Part shown: one piece after another, positions 8,461 to 17,128 of the stretch
How the letters are laid out: each line of letters begins with the position of its first letter
Numbering within the stretch: position 1 is the first letter of the stretch
DNA from: Synechococcus sp. Cruz-7E5
GTDB lineage: Bacteria > Cyanobacteriota > Cyanobacteriia > PCC-6307 > Cyanobiaceae
Assembly (NCBI RefSeq): GCF_024345995.1
Contig: NZ_JAGQCE010000004.1
Coordinates: 1 to 64,000 of the forward strand
Direction of reading: 5' to 3'
DNA length: 64,000 bases
Program-made: the position numbers and the translations under genes
Notes under the pieces: model-generated
Told to the model about the DNA's origin: nothing
What the model saw: the letters and a program-made list of their open reading frames with translations, nothing else
The model's database searches: none

Positions 8461-10359
8461 ATGCGGCCTCCCCCTGCCCCGCTGGATCCTGATCGCATGA
8501 TTGATACTCCCGGTGGTACCGCAGATGTCATTCAGGGGCTGCTAGCGGATCTCCATCGGCGCTATTCACTGCTGGAGGACGGAGCTCCTGCTGACTACAT
8601 CCCGGAGCTGGCCAAGGCTAATCCCTCTGATTTCGGTATCTCGATCACTACTGTGGATGGTCGCGTCTATGAGGTGGGCGATACCCGCAAACCATTCACG
8701 ATCCAGTCGATCTCCAAGCCATTCGCTTATGGTCTCGCGCTGAAGTTGTTCTCAGACGAGCATATGGCCACGAAGGTGGGGGTGGAGCCCTCCGGGGATG
8801 CCTTCAACGCCATCAGCCTTGATCAGAAGTCGGGCCGTCCCCGCAATCCGATGATCAATGCGGGTGCGATCGCCACCACGGCGCAGATCTGGAACCATGA
8901 TCCCTATCAGGCCGAAGCCCTGATGCTCGACTTCTTCAGCGAGCTGGCCGGGCGGCGCCTCAGCATCGACTGGGCCGTGTTCGAGTCGGAACGTGCCACC
9001 GGCCACCGCAACCGGGCGATCGGCCACCTGCTGCGCAATTTCGAAATCATCGAGGATGACCCTGAGGAGTCCCTAGACCTCTATTTCAAGCAGTGCTCGA
9101 TCACCGTCACCTGCCACGATCTGGCGGTGATGGCCGCCACCCTGGCGTGCCAGGGGCACAATCCCTTCACCGGTTCCCGGCCGCTCACCCCCGAGATCAC
9201 GGTGCGCATGCTGGCCCTGATGGCCACCTGCGGCACCTACGACTTTGCCGGTCAGTGGCTCTATGACGTCGGCATGCCGGCCAAGAGCGGCGTGGGTGGG
9301 GGCGTGCTGGCGGTGGTGCCCGGCAGGCTCGGCATCGCCACCTATTCACCTCCGCTCGATGAGCTGGGCAACAGCGTGCGCGGCATCGCGGTCTGCAACG
9401 AGCTCTCCGACAGCCTCGGTCTCAGCCTCTTCAATCAATATCCCCAGACCAGTTCCACGATCCGGCGCTCCTACAAAGGCTCCCAGCGCCAGTCGCGCCG
9501 TTGGCGTGCGACGAATCAGGCCAGGTTGCTTCAGGAGCGGCGTGACGCGATCCGGATCGTGCATACCCAGGGGGTGCTCGATTTCGCCGCAATCGAGAGG
9601 CTGCTCTCCGAGCTCAGCGAGATCATGTCTGATGCCTGGATTCTGGTGCTGGATTTGGCCCATGTCACGGAGCTTCCGGAGGAATCCGAGGGGCTGTTCC
9701 TGAATGAGCTCACGGCTCTTCGGCGCCGGGGAGTGATCGTGCTGTTGGCCCGGGCCCGCCATCTCAGTCTTCCTCGCACGCTCAGCGTGGCCGGGGGGAT
9801 GGAGGAGATGCCCCAGTTCGAACAGCTGGATCAGGCCCTCGAATGGGCCGAAGATCTGTTGTTGGACTCAACCAAAGGAGAGGATCGCGATCCTCCTTTC
9901 AGTTCTGAGATCGATCAGACACTCGGTTTTCTGGGCATGTTGCAACCTGCCCACCGCCAGACCCTGGCCGATCTGATGCAGTGCCGCAGCTTTGCCAAGG
10001 GGGATCATGTGATCAAGAAGGGTGATTCTGGGCATGAGCTTTTTCTGGTCCGGGAGGGGCGCTTCACCATCACCGTCGAACTGCGCGGCAGTGACGGGCA
10101 GATCTATGAATCGCGCCTGGCCACCTTTGAGCCGGGGATGTGCTTCGGGGAAATCGCCTTTCTCTCCGGCACACCTCGCACAGCGAACGTGACAGCCGAT
10201 CTCGACGGCAGCTGCTGGGTGCTGGAGCGCCACGATTTCGATAGCCTGCGCCAGTGGGAACCTGATGCTGTCACTGAATTATTGCTGGCCCTCACCCGTG
10301 ATCTGGGGACCAAGCTCGCTCTTACCAGCTATCAGCTCACCTTGATGGAACATCTGTGA
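8461..10359 (+). CDS. glsA: Glutaminase fused to STAS-like and cyclic-nucleotide-binding domains
   Basis: A 632-residue protein. Residues about 20-330 are a serine-dependent (beta-lactamase-fold) glutaminase converting glutamine to glutamate and ammonia, with the SxxK motif SISK near 84, NPMINAGAI and KSGVGGG near 275. Residues about 360-460 form a STAS-like domain (DAWILVLDLAHVTELPEES). Residues about 495-620 form a cNMP-binding domain whose phosphate-binding cassette FGEIAFLSGTPRTANV (near 563) keeps the key Glu and Arg. Plain glutaminases are about 310 residues, so two regulatory domains have been added. The next gene, 13 bp downstream, is a CHASE2 adenylate cyclase, so direct control by cAMP is a natural inference. 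An alternative start is ATG at 8497. Confidence 0.93.
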   Translation: MRPPPAPLDPDRMIDTPGGTADVIQGLLADLHRRYSLLEDGAPADYIPELAKANPSDFGISITTVDGRVYEVGDTRKPFTIQSISKPFAYGLALKLFSDEHMATKVGVEPSGDAFNAISLDQKSGRPRNPMINAGAIATTAQIWNHDPYQAEALMLDFFSELAGRRLSIDWAVFESERATGHRNRAIGHLLRNFEIIEDDPEESLDLYFKQCSITVTCHDLAVMAATLACQGHNPFTGSRPLTPEITVRMLALMATCGTYDFAGQWLYDVGMPAKSGVGGGVLAVVPGRLGIATYSPPLDELGNSVRGIAVCNELSDSLGLSLFNQYPQTSSTIRRSYKGSQRQSRRWRATNQARLLQERRDAIRIVHTQGVLDFAAIERLLSELSEIMSDAWILVLDLAHVTELPEESEGLFLNELTALRRRGVIVLLARARHLSLPRTLSVAGGMEEMPQFEQLDQALEWAEDLLLDSTKGEDRDPPFSSEIDQTLGFLGMLQPAHRQTLADLMQCRSFAKGDHVIKKGDSGHELFLVREGRFTITVELRGSDGQIYESRLATFEPGMCFGEIAFLSGTPRTANVTADLDGSCWVLERHDFDSLRQWEPDAVTELLLALTRDLGTKLALTSYQLTLMEHL

Positions 10360-10372
10360 AGCCCCTGCGCCC

Positions 10373-12277
10373 ATGACCCCTCGAGCGATCACCTGGCTGC
10401 GGCGCTACGGGGTGTTCGTGGCCTGGGCCAGCGCCTGTGCCCTCGGCTACGGACTCTTCCCGGACATTTATGAGCGCTGGCAGCTGGATCTCTCCTCCCG
10501 CACCCAGGAGCTGCGCGGACCACGCAAGCCTCCGTCCGGGGTGGTGATCGTCGGCATTGACGACTACAGCCTTGTGCAGGGGCAGAACGCCGACCTCAGC
10601 CAGGACAAGGAGTTGCGCCGCCTGGCGAACTGGCCGTGGCCGCGGGCGATCTACGACAGGGTGCTGGATCGCCTCTTCTCCGCCGGTGCCCGGGTGGTGG
10701 GCTTCGACCTTCTCTTCGATGCCCCCAGCAGCCACGGCACCGAGGATGATGCGGCCCTGGCCGCGGCCCTGCGCCGCCACAACGGCCGGGTGGTGCTGGG
10801 GGCCCAGGTGTTCGAGAGCCGTGGACGGGTGGGTGGGCTCACCCTCAGCGCCGCCATGCCCTTCCTCAGCGAGGCTGCGGGGCCCCGCAGCTCGGGGTTG
10901 CTCAATGGTCTGCAGGATCCCGATGGCTACATCCGCCTTCGCCCCAGCACCTACGCCGAGCAGCTGCGGACGTCGGGGATGCTGGATGTGCCGCCCGGAC
11001 TCTCCAGCCAGCTGATCGCCAAGGGCCGACTGGCGGAGATCCCACCGCTGCCGATCTTCTCCAACTGGCGGCCTCTGGTGGATCCCTACGGCCCGCCTCG
11101 CACGATCCCCACGATCCCGATCTGGGAGGTGCTGGAGTCTGGCAGCTTCGCCCGACTCAATGAACAGGGCACCTTCCGCGATCAGGTGGTTTTGATCGGC
11201 CCTACCGCCAGTGTGCTTCAGGACATCCACCGGACAGCCTTCGCTGGCGCCGAGGGCATGCCTGGCGTCGAGATTCACGCCGCCGAGATTGCCAACCGGC
11301 TGGAGGGCCGGGCCCTGTACATCCCTCCCACGGCCTGGTATGTGGCCCCCTTGCTGGGTCTGGGGGTCCTGGCTCTGGGACTGGCCAGCGCCCGGGCCGA
11401 AAAGCCACAGGTGCGCCTTGGAGCCCTGGCGCTGCTGGCTGGAGTCATGGTGCTTGTGGGACTGATCCTGCTGAGCAGCACTGGGGCCGGCATCGGCTTG
11501 CTCGGCATCTCCGCTGTCACCTTTGCCACCGGGTTGGTGAGTGCCGGCGACGCCACGGTGCGGCTGCAGTGGAACCGGCTGCGGCTGCGCCGGATGCTGG
11601 AGCGCTACCTCTCACCGGCGGTGGCGGCCCAGATCGCCAGCCAGCCGGAGGAAGCCGATGAAATGCTGGGGGGCAAGGTGTCGGAGGTGGTGGTGTTCAT
11701 CTGCGATGTACGTGGCTTCACCCAGCGCAGCACCCAGATGAGTCTGGAGGGCAAAGCCAGCGAGTTGGTTCTGCAACTCAATGAGTACTTTGCTGTTGTC
11801 GTTGATACTCTTCAGCGCAAGGGAGCGATCATCGACAAATACATGGGTGATGCAGTTCTGGCCGTCTTCGGAGTGCCCCTGAACCGAGGGATGGCGGTGG
11901 AGGTGCAGTCGGCGCTGGAGGCGATTCTGGAGCTTCAGGACCAGATGGTGGCCCTGAACCAACGCTGGGCCGACCAGGGCAAGGACCCCTGGGAGCAGGT
12001 GATGATCCTGAGCGCGGGGCCTGTGATCAGCGGCAACATCGGCTGCGCCTCGCGAATGGACTACACGGTGATCGGTGACACGGTGAACATGGCCAGCCGA
12101 CTGGAGGGCGTCGCCAAGCAGTCGGGACGCGACATCATTCTCAGTCGTGTGGTGGGGGAGAATGCAGCACCCGACTGGGCTCTGGAGCGGGTGGGTGAAT
12201 TCGAGATCCGCGGTCAGGGTGCCCAGGAAGTGTTCACCATGAAGCCCAGGGATTTCTATCAGCAGAAACAGGGCTAA
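10373..12277 (+). CDS. CHASE2-domain adenylate/guanylate cyclase (copy 1)
   Basis: A 634-residue membrane sensor cyclase. A hydrophobic segment at about 8-30 is followed by an extracytoplasmic CHASE2 domain (VVIVGIDDYSL, NWPWPRAIYDRVLDRL, GFDLLFD). Three closely spaced membrane helices follow at about 325-395 (VAPLLGLGVLALGLA, LLAGVMVLVGLILL, GISAVTFATGLV). The cytoplasmic class III cyclase runs from about 430 to 600: metal-binding Asp in FICDVRGFT (near 441), KGAIIDKYMGDAVLAVFG with the second metal Asp (near 484), and the transition-state pair in NMASRLEG (near 572). Catalytic residues look complete. It probably makes cAMP, though ATP versus GTP choice is not proved. It lies between the cNMP-regulated glutaminase and a FecR-type protein, all on one strand with short gaps. 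Confidence 0.93.
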   Translation: MTPRAITWLRRYGVFVAWASACALGYGLFPDIYERWQLDLSSRTQELRGPRKPPSGVVIVGIDDYSLVQGQNADLSQDKELRRLANWPWPRAIYDRVLDRLFSAGARVVGFDLLFDAPSSHGTEDDAALAAALRRHNGRVVLGAQVFESRGRVGGLTLSAAMPFLSEAAGPRSSGLLNGLQDPDGYIRLRPSTYAEQLRTSGMLDVPPGLSSQLIAKGRLAEIPPLPIFSNWRPLVDPYGPPRTIPTIPIWEVLESGSFARLNEQGTFRDQVVLIGPTASVLQDIHRTAFAGAEGMPGVEIHAAEIANRLEGRALYIPPTAWYVAPLLGLGVLALGLASARAEKPQVRLGALALLAGVMVLVGLILLSSTGAGIGLLGISAVTFATGLVSAGDATVRLQWNRLRLRRMLERYLSPAVAAQIASQPEEADEMLGGKVSEVVVFICDVRGFTQRSTQMSLEGKASELVLQLNEYFAVVVDTLQRKGAIIDKYMGDAVLAVFGVPLNRGMAVEVQSALEAILELQDQMVALNQRWADQGKDPWEQVMILSAGPVISGNIGCASRMDYTVIGDTVNMASRLEGVAKQSGRDIILSRVVGENAAPDWALERVGEFEIRGQGAQEVFTMKPRDFYQQKQG

Positions 12278-12307
12278 GCTGCCGTCCATCGACCACGTTT
12301 AGGCTTC

Positions 12308-13021
12308 ATGAACCATCGCCTTGTTGCAACCTTTGCAGGCGTCCTTCAAATTGGCCTGCTGCAAGCCGTGCTGATGGCGCCCGCCGGCCCGACTCAGGCT
12401 GCGGTCTTTGAGCAGGCCACCATCAAGCGGGTTGTGGATGGTCGTGAGGTCTACATCGACGGCAAGGCCGCCAGTGTGAATCAAGTCGCTCGCTCCGGGC
12501 AGCAGGTGCGCACAGGCAAGAGCCGGGCTGAGTTGCTCTTCGATCAACGCGCCACAGGGTTTCTGGGCCGCTCCAGTGTCATCACGCTCGGCAACGCCTG
12601 CTTCCGCCTCAACAAGGGAGCCGTGCTGGTGAGCGGTCCCCAGAAGGCTTGCCTCGGAACCAAGGTGCTGGGGGTTAAGGGAACCACCTTCGTGCTCACC
12701 CGCGCCGACGACGGCCTGTTTGATTTCGTGGTGCTGGAGGGCCAGGGGTACGTGGGCCCTGAGGATGGCTACGAGGAGAAGCAGGAGTCCTCTACTTCCG
12801 GCTCTGGGGGGGTAGTAGCCGGCGATCCCTCAGGCAACACCACCTATGTCTGTGCCTGTGAGGTGGCTCGGTTTACCCCAGATGGCGAGTTCGTGAGCCA
12901 GGGCAAGCTCAGCCGCAGCCAGTACGAGGCCCTGTTGAGCCGGCACACGACAGGTCAGAGTGACCTTCCCAAAAGCGCTGAGATCAAGGACGCCTTCTCC
13001 AAGTGCTACAGCGCCAGCTGA
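12308..13021 (+). CDS. FecR-domain secreted protein (partner of cyclase copy 1)
   Basis: A 237-residue protein with a signal-peptide-like N-terminus (LQIGLLQAVLMAPAGPTQAA) and then a FecR-type domain: GKSRAELLFDQRATGFLGRSSVITLG, KGAVLVSGPQ, VLGVKGTTFVLTRAD and VVLEGQGYV. A Ser/Gly linker follows, then a C-terminal region with Cys pairs (YVCACEV, FSKCYS). It would act in the periplasm. It starts 30 bp after the cyclase gene, so the pair is probably co-transcribed. Two other cyclases in this window also neighbour a FecR-type protein. In iron signalling FecR relays a signal to a sigma factor; here no sigma factor is present, so I infer a partner or ligand role for the CHASE2 sensor. Confidence 0.82.
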   Translation: MNHRLVATFAGVLQIGLLQAVLMAPAGPTQAAVFEQATIKRVVDGREVYIDGKAASVNQVARSGQQVRTGKSRAELLFDQRATGFLGRSSVITLGNACFRLNKGAVLVSGPQKACLGTKVLGVKGTTFVLTRADDGLFDFVVLEGQGYVGPEDGYEEKQESSTSGSGGVVAGDPSGNTTYVCACEVARFTPDGEFVSQGKLSRSQYEALLSRHTTGQSDLPKSAEIKDAFSKCYSAS

Positions 13022-13062
13022 TCACTTTCGATCGCGCCGCGACCCGGGCTTCCAGGTAACGC

Positions 13063-14541
13063 TCAGAGGGTTAGCGTCTCGAAGAGCTGTTTCATGCGCT
13101 TGAGCAGCTGATTCTCGTGCTGCCTCACCTTCTCTCGCTCCATCCCCTCCAGTTCGCCGCGGCGCTGGCTCACCAGGTGGGCCAGCCGGTTCATCAGCGG
13201 TGGATTCTGCTGCAGCAAGGGACCCAGGCTGGGACGTGACACCTCCAGCAGCACGCATTCCTCCAGGGCCCGCACGGTGGCGCTGCGGCTGGTGTCAGTG
13301 AGCATCGACATCTCTCCGAAGACATCGCCAGGTTTGAGGCAGGCGACCCGGAACGGTTCATCGTTGTCTTGGTTCTTGAGCACCTCCACCTGCCCCTGCA
13401 CCACCTGGAAGAGGGAATCGCCACGGTTGCCCTCACGAACTACCACTTCCCCTGGGGCGAAGCGCAGACAGCTGGTGGTCGTGGCCAGTTGCAGCATCTC
13501 CTCCTCGCTCAGGTCGCCGAAGAGTGGGTTGCGGCTGAGCAGGTTGCAACGCTCCTGCAAGCTGCGCTGCTCGGGATGTCCGGAGTCGAGGATGACGCGC
13601 TTCGGACGCAGCTCCCGCACCGGATAGGGCACGCTCTGGCCGGCCCGCTCCAGGCTGAACCAGATCTGCTCAAGCAGCTCACTGCGCAGGTCGAGCATGT
13701 CTCCCAGGTTCCCCGGCTGTTGGAAGGCCAGGAGGTCGTAGGTGATGGCACTATCGGCAAAAGCCTGTACCCGCACCGCTGGCGAGGGTTGCTTGAGCAC
13801 CCGGGGATGTTTCTCCAGAACATCCAGCAGCAACTGTCTGGCTCTTGAGGGCGGCAGCGAGTAATCGAGCCCGAGGTTGAAGCGGTTGCCCATGGCCCCA
13901 AAGGCCACGTAATTTCGCACCACCACTTCGGTGACTTTGGTGTTGGGCACCACCACCAATGCACCTGTGAGGTCGCGCAGGCATGTGTCGCGCCAGTTGA
14001 TCGAGACCACCACTCCCAGGGTTCCATCGCCCAAGTCGAGGAAATCCCCCACGGAGAAGACATCATCGAACTGCAGCTCAAGGCCGGCGAAGAGATCCTT
14101 GAGTGGCTCCTGGGCGGCCAGGCCCAGCATGGCGGTGAGCACAGCCGAGGTGGTGACCAGGCTGACGAGATTGAAGCGGGCCTGCTCCTGGACCACGATC
14201 ACCGTGGCCACGGTGCCTCCGCCCAGCATCAGTAACTGCAGCAGAATCTGGGCCGGTTCCTTCCTCAGACGCAGCGCAGCAGGCAGCTCCAGGAATCCCC
14301 AGAGAGCCATGCGGATGCCCAGATAGCTGAACATCAATTCGTCGATGGTGGAGATCCAGGCCTGATATTGGGCAGGCAGAACGATCAGCGGCAGGGTGCG
14401 CACCACCGACCAGCTCAGGATCGCCAGGGTCGCCAGCTGGATTGGCAGCTTCGGCAGGCGCAGCCGCCTGATCAGGAGCTGCAGAGGCAGCAGCAGGACC
14501 ATCAAGACGATGGCGGTGAGCCACACCTCCAGCACGGGCAT
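13063..14541 (-). CDS. MscS-type mechanosensitive channel with cNMP-binding domain
   Basis: A 492-residue membrane protein. Hydrophobic helices lie at about 5-25, 35-55, 68-95, 95-115 and 130-150. The MscS domain (FDDVFSVGDFLDLGDGTLGVVVSINWRDTCL, VPNTKVTEVVVRNY) covers about 150-330. A cytoplasmic cNMP-binding domain at about 350-480 has the cassette FGEMSMLTDTSRSATV (near 408) with Glu and Arg intact. A C-terminal coiled-coil-like tail follows (EKVRQHENQLLKRMKQLFETL). The architecture matches bacterial cyclic-nucleotide-gated channels derived from MscS. Its neighbours are a cyclase/FecR pair (convergent) and a SIMPL protein (divergent), so cAMP gating is plausible. The start at 14541 puts the first helix at the N-terminus, as expected. 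Confidence 0.92.
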   Translation of the reverse strand: MPVLEVWLTAIVLMVLLLPLQLLIRRLRLPKLPIQLATLAILSWSVVRTLPLIVLPAQYQAWISTIDELMFSYLGIRMALWGFLELPAALRLRKEPAQILLQLLMLGGGTVATVIVVQEQARFNLVSLVTTSAVLTAMLGLAAQEPLKDLFAGLELQFDDVFSVGDFLDLGDGTLGVVVSINWRDTCLRDLTGALVVVPNTKVTEVVVRNYVAFGAMGNRFNLGLDYSLPPSRARQLLLDVLEKHPRVLKQPSPAVRVQAFADSAITYDLLAFQQPGNLGDMLDLRSELLEQIWFSLERAGQSVPYPVRELRPKRVILDSGHPEQRSLQERCNLLSRNPLFGDLSEEEMLQLATTTSCLRFAPGEVVVREGNRGDSLFQVVQGQVEVLKNQDNDEPFRVACLKPGDVFGEMSMLTDTSRSATVRALEECVLLEVSRPSLGPLLQQNPPLMNRLAHLVSQRRGELEGMEREKVRQHENQLLKRMKQLFETLTL

Positions 14542-14690
14542 TCTTTGGTTCAGCAGTCAAACGACGCAGGCCGCCCAGTCCATAGCCCGGCAGACCCACG
14601 TCGCAGGATAGGGGTGACGGGCAGAGCTGCTCTGATCACGCCAGCCACTGCCAGGCTTGGATCGTCCCTGCCCTCTGCCATCGAGAGCCC

Positions 14691-15392
14691 ATGGTTCGTA
14701 CTGTTCGCCCCATGGGGGCGCTGCCACTGGCCCTGATGCTGCTCCACCTGACCCCGCCGGCTGCAGCCCAGCAGGTTCAGTTGCGCTGCGATGGCACCCT
14801 GCTCGAAGCCCGCGGCAATGCCGAGCAGAAGCGCACGATCGACGTGCTCAAGCTGTCCCTGGAGCTCTCAGCGGAGGCTGCCTCGGCGGACGGTGCCCTC
14901 GGTGAGCTGCAGCGGCGCCTGGCAGCCGTGCGGCAGGCCCTTCAGCGCCTTGAGGTGAAGGAGCTGGCGGTGAGTTCGCCCTCCAGCTGGCAGAGGCCAG
15001 TGAGCCGGAACCGTCCTGCGGCGGTGGAGGCCAGTCTTCAGGTGAGCGGTGAGCTAGCCCCGGCCCAGCTGCAGGCCTTGGTCCGAGAGGTGGGTGCGCT
15101 GCCGGGGGTGCGCCTCAACCCGGTGTCGGCCCAGGCGGATCAAACCAGCGACACCTCTGTGCGCCGCCGTTTGCTGCGGCTGGCCTACCAGGATGCGCTG
15201 CTCCAGGCCAGAGAGCTGGCCGAGACCATGGGGCTGGGGACACCGACGCCCCTGGAGGTGCAGATCGAGGGCGGGTTCCGGCCGGTCCAGGCCAGGGGGA
15301 TGGCGGCTGAAGCCGTCCCAGCATTCGATCCCGCTGAACTGCCGGCGCCCACGGATCGGCTCGGGATGGTGGTGCGGTTCTGCGCCCGCTGA
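14691..15392 (+). CDS. SIMPL-domain (DUF541) exported protein
   Basis: A 233-residue protein with a signal peptide (GALPLALMLLHLTPPAAAQQ) and a SIMPL domain: LRCDGTLLEARGNAEQKRTIDVLKLSLELSAEA, repeated alpha/beta units, and ALLQARELAETMGLGTPTPLEVQIEG near the C-terminus. DUF541 proteins are periplasmic or outer-membrane proteins of poorly known function, some linked to oxidative stress. The mRNA start could be ATG at 14691 or 14712; both leave the signal peptide. It is divergent from the MscS-cNMP gene across about 150 bp, which must hold both promoters, and lies 58 bp before the DUF3307 gene. Confidence 0.82.
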   Translation: MVRTVRPMGALPLALMLLHLTPPAAAQQVQLRCDGTLLEARGNAEQKRTIDVLKLSLELSAEAASADGALGELQRRLAAVRQALQRLEVKELAVSSPSSWQRPVSRNRPAAVEASLQVSGELAPAQLQALVREVGALPGVRLNPVSAQADQTSDTSVRRRLLRLAYQDALLQARELAETMGLGTPTPLEVQIEGGFRPVQARGMAAEAVPAFDPAELPAPTDRLGMVVRFCAR

Positions 15393-15450
15393 AGGCCTCT
15401 CCAGGGCCAAGGGTGACCATGCACCCCATCGCCATCGACCTTGAGGCGGC

Positions 15451-15867
15451 ATGCTTGATGTATCTCTGATCGCGGTGATGTCATCAGACGGCGCCCAGGC
15501 CATCTCAGGCTTCGGGCTGTTTGCCTTGCTGGCCATGGGCCACTTCGTCGCCGACTTCGGTCTTCAGAGTGATCGGATGGCCGTGGAGAAGTGCCCGGGG
15601 AAAGATCACACTCTCCCCTGGCCCTGGTGGCTGCTCGCCCATTCGGGTATCCATGCCTTCGTCGTGACCTGGCTCACTGGTGTGGTCTGGCTCGGCCTGG
15701 CCGAGTGGGTGATTCACGCCCTGATCGATTACGGCAAGTGCCGTCACCGCTATGGACTTGGGGTCGATCAAGTCCTGCACATGACCTGCAAAGTGGTCTG
15801 GGTACTGATTCTGGTCACCCGCGCTCCTCTGGGGTCCGGCGGGCTGCTGCAGGCTTTCCCCCGCTGA
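15451..15867 (+). CDS. DUF3307 family membrane protein
   Basis: A 138-residue protein with three to four membrane segments (GLFALLAMGHFVADF, WWLLAHSGIHAFVVTWLTGVVWLGLAEWVIHALID, VLHMTCKVVWVLILV). The HFVADFGLQSDRMAVEK signature is that of DUF3307 membrane proteins, whose function is unknown. Conserved His and Asp residues (GHFVAD, HALIDYGK) stand out. ATG at 15478 (MSSDGAQAIS) is an alternative start. The gene is convergent with the cNMP-domain gene, with only 6 bp between their stops. A decayed copy of the same signature occurs at about 53662-53760. Confidence 0.78.
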   Translation: MLDVSLIAVMSSDGAQAISGFGLFALLAMGHFVADFGLQSDRMAVEKCPGKDHTLPWPWWLLAHSGIHAFVVTWLTGVVWLGLAEWVIHALIDYGKCRHRYGLGVDQVLHMTCKVVWVLILVTRAPLGSGGLLQAFPR

Positions 15868-15873
15868 CCGGGA

Positions 15874-16464
15874 TCAGCCCGTTGAGTCCGGTGGCTGGCT
15901 TGAGCGTCCGCTGCCGATCACCAGCAACCGATCCATCGCTTTGCTCAGGCAGTAATTGAGGGGTTTGATCTCGGTTGCCAGCCGGTCCAGTTGGTCGGTG
16001 TCACCCCGCTCGCTGGCGGCGATGCCGTCAAGCAGCAGGCCGATCACCTGATTGCTGCGCATGCAGCGCTGGCTCACCAGCGCCAGCATCTCCATGGCCA
16101 GGTCGACATCGAAGAGCAGGGTCTTGAGGAAGTTGTCGCCGCTCACCTCCACCAGCTCGGCGGGGCCCTCCACAACCCGCACATCAGCGGAGTGCTGACC
16201 TGAGCCGAACAGCCCCATCTCCCCCAGCAATTCCTCGGCCTCAATCACGGCGAGGGTGTGGGGCTCGGCCTCGATCAGCCGGATCTGGATCGCCACCTTT
16301 CCTTTGGTGAGCAGCATCAGGCTGTCAGCCGTCTGACCCTGCCGCATCACCAGCTCCCCCACGTCTGCATGGCGACTCACTGGGGCCAGCTCCTCGTGAT
16401 GAATGTCGAGCAGCAGTTTCATCCGCTCCCTGACCACCTTCAGCTGCGGCTCATCTCCCCACAT
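15874..16464 (-). CDS. cNMP-binding-like domain protein with altered ligand cassette
   Basis: A 196-residue soluble protein made mainly of one cNMP-binding fold (about 20-135; MRQGQTADSLMLLTKGKVAIQ, LLGEMGLFGSGQHSADVRVVEG) plus an alpha-helical tail. The cassette keeps Glu, but the Arg that normally grips the cyclic phosphate is replaced (QHSADV instead of an RxA-type sequence), so binding of cAMP may be weak, altered or lost. No DNA-binding helix-turn-helix is visible, so it is not a complete Crp-type regulator. Its start lies about 10 bp from the decayed speA copy on the same strand, so it was probably downstream of speA before that copy decayed. Confidence 0.78.
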   Translation of the reverse strand: MWGDEPQLKVVRERMKLLLDIHHEELAPVSRHADVGELVMRQGQTADSLMLLTKGKVAIQIRLIEAEPHTLAVIEAEELLGEMGLFGSGQHSADVRVVEGPAELVEVSGDNFLKTLLFDVDLAMEMLALVSQRCMRSNQVIGLLLDGIAASERGDTDQLDRLATEIKPLNYCLSKAMDRLLVIGSGRSSQPPDSTG

Positions 16465-16474
16465 GGTGCTCTCC

Positions 16475-16912
16475 GCTCAAGTTTGCAGGTAGGTGCTCTG
16501 GCGCAGGCTGTTCTGCAGATGGGCCATGAGTCGGCCGGCGCTCAAGCAGGGCCTCAGGATCGTGTTCCATCGCTTTGAGCACCTCCGCGTTGCTGTTGCC
16601 TCGCACCACATGGTCGACCCGATAGCGGCCGTTGGCACCCAGACGGATATGGACCGCATTGGTGCGGCCGAACAAGTTATGCATCACCGGAAAGAGCTGC
16701 TCGGCCGCCCCCCGCTCGGTGAGGCTGAGGTAGCCAAGCCTGAAGGCTGATAGGGCGTCCTGCTTGAACTTGATGGCGTCGTTCCAGCCCTCCTGCAGGT
16801 GTTCGGCGTGGCCAGGGGCATCGAGGACGGTGGCCTGGATCGAGGCCAGGGTGTCGCGCAGGTTGCGCACGATCAGCGGTTCCATCTCCTGCGGCGCCGG
16901 CGCCTCCCCCTG
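16475..16912 (-). pseudogene. Decayed 3' copy of speA (arginine decarboxylase)
   Basis: This stretch is about 96% identical in the aligned parts to the 3' half of the intact speA at 54971-56947 (homologous block 54968-55828). It has three internal deletions relative to that copy: 56 bp (intact 55035-55090), 201 bp (55233-55433) and 165 bp (55451-55615). The deletions are flanked by short direct repeats of 2, 3 and 7 bp. The 56-bp loss shifts the frame near the C-terminus. The 5' half of the gene, including the lysine site, is absent. It cannot make a working decarboxylase. It is in the same orientation as the intact gene, 38 kb away. Confidence 0.93.
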
Positions 16913-17128
16913 TGGGGTTCATCGACGCTGCGGCAGGCCCTGCGGTGCTGGTGTACCTGAAACAACGCGATGCCTTGAAGGCTGATGGTTTGCCTGTGAT
17001 GAAGCGGGAAAGTTCTCCTTGGTGCCGTTATGCCTTGCTCCTCGCCCGAGCCACTGGCGGCATCCAGACCAAAGGCCGGGAGACCTGAGGTTTCCGAGAT
17101 AAGGCAGGCTTGTCAACCAGTGTCTTGA

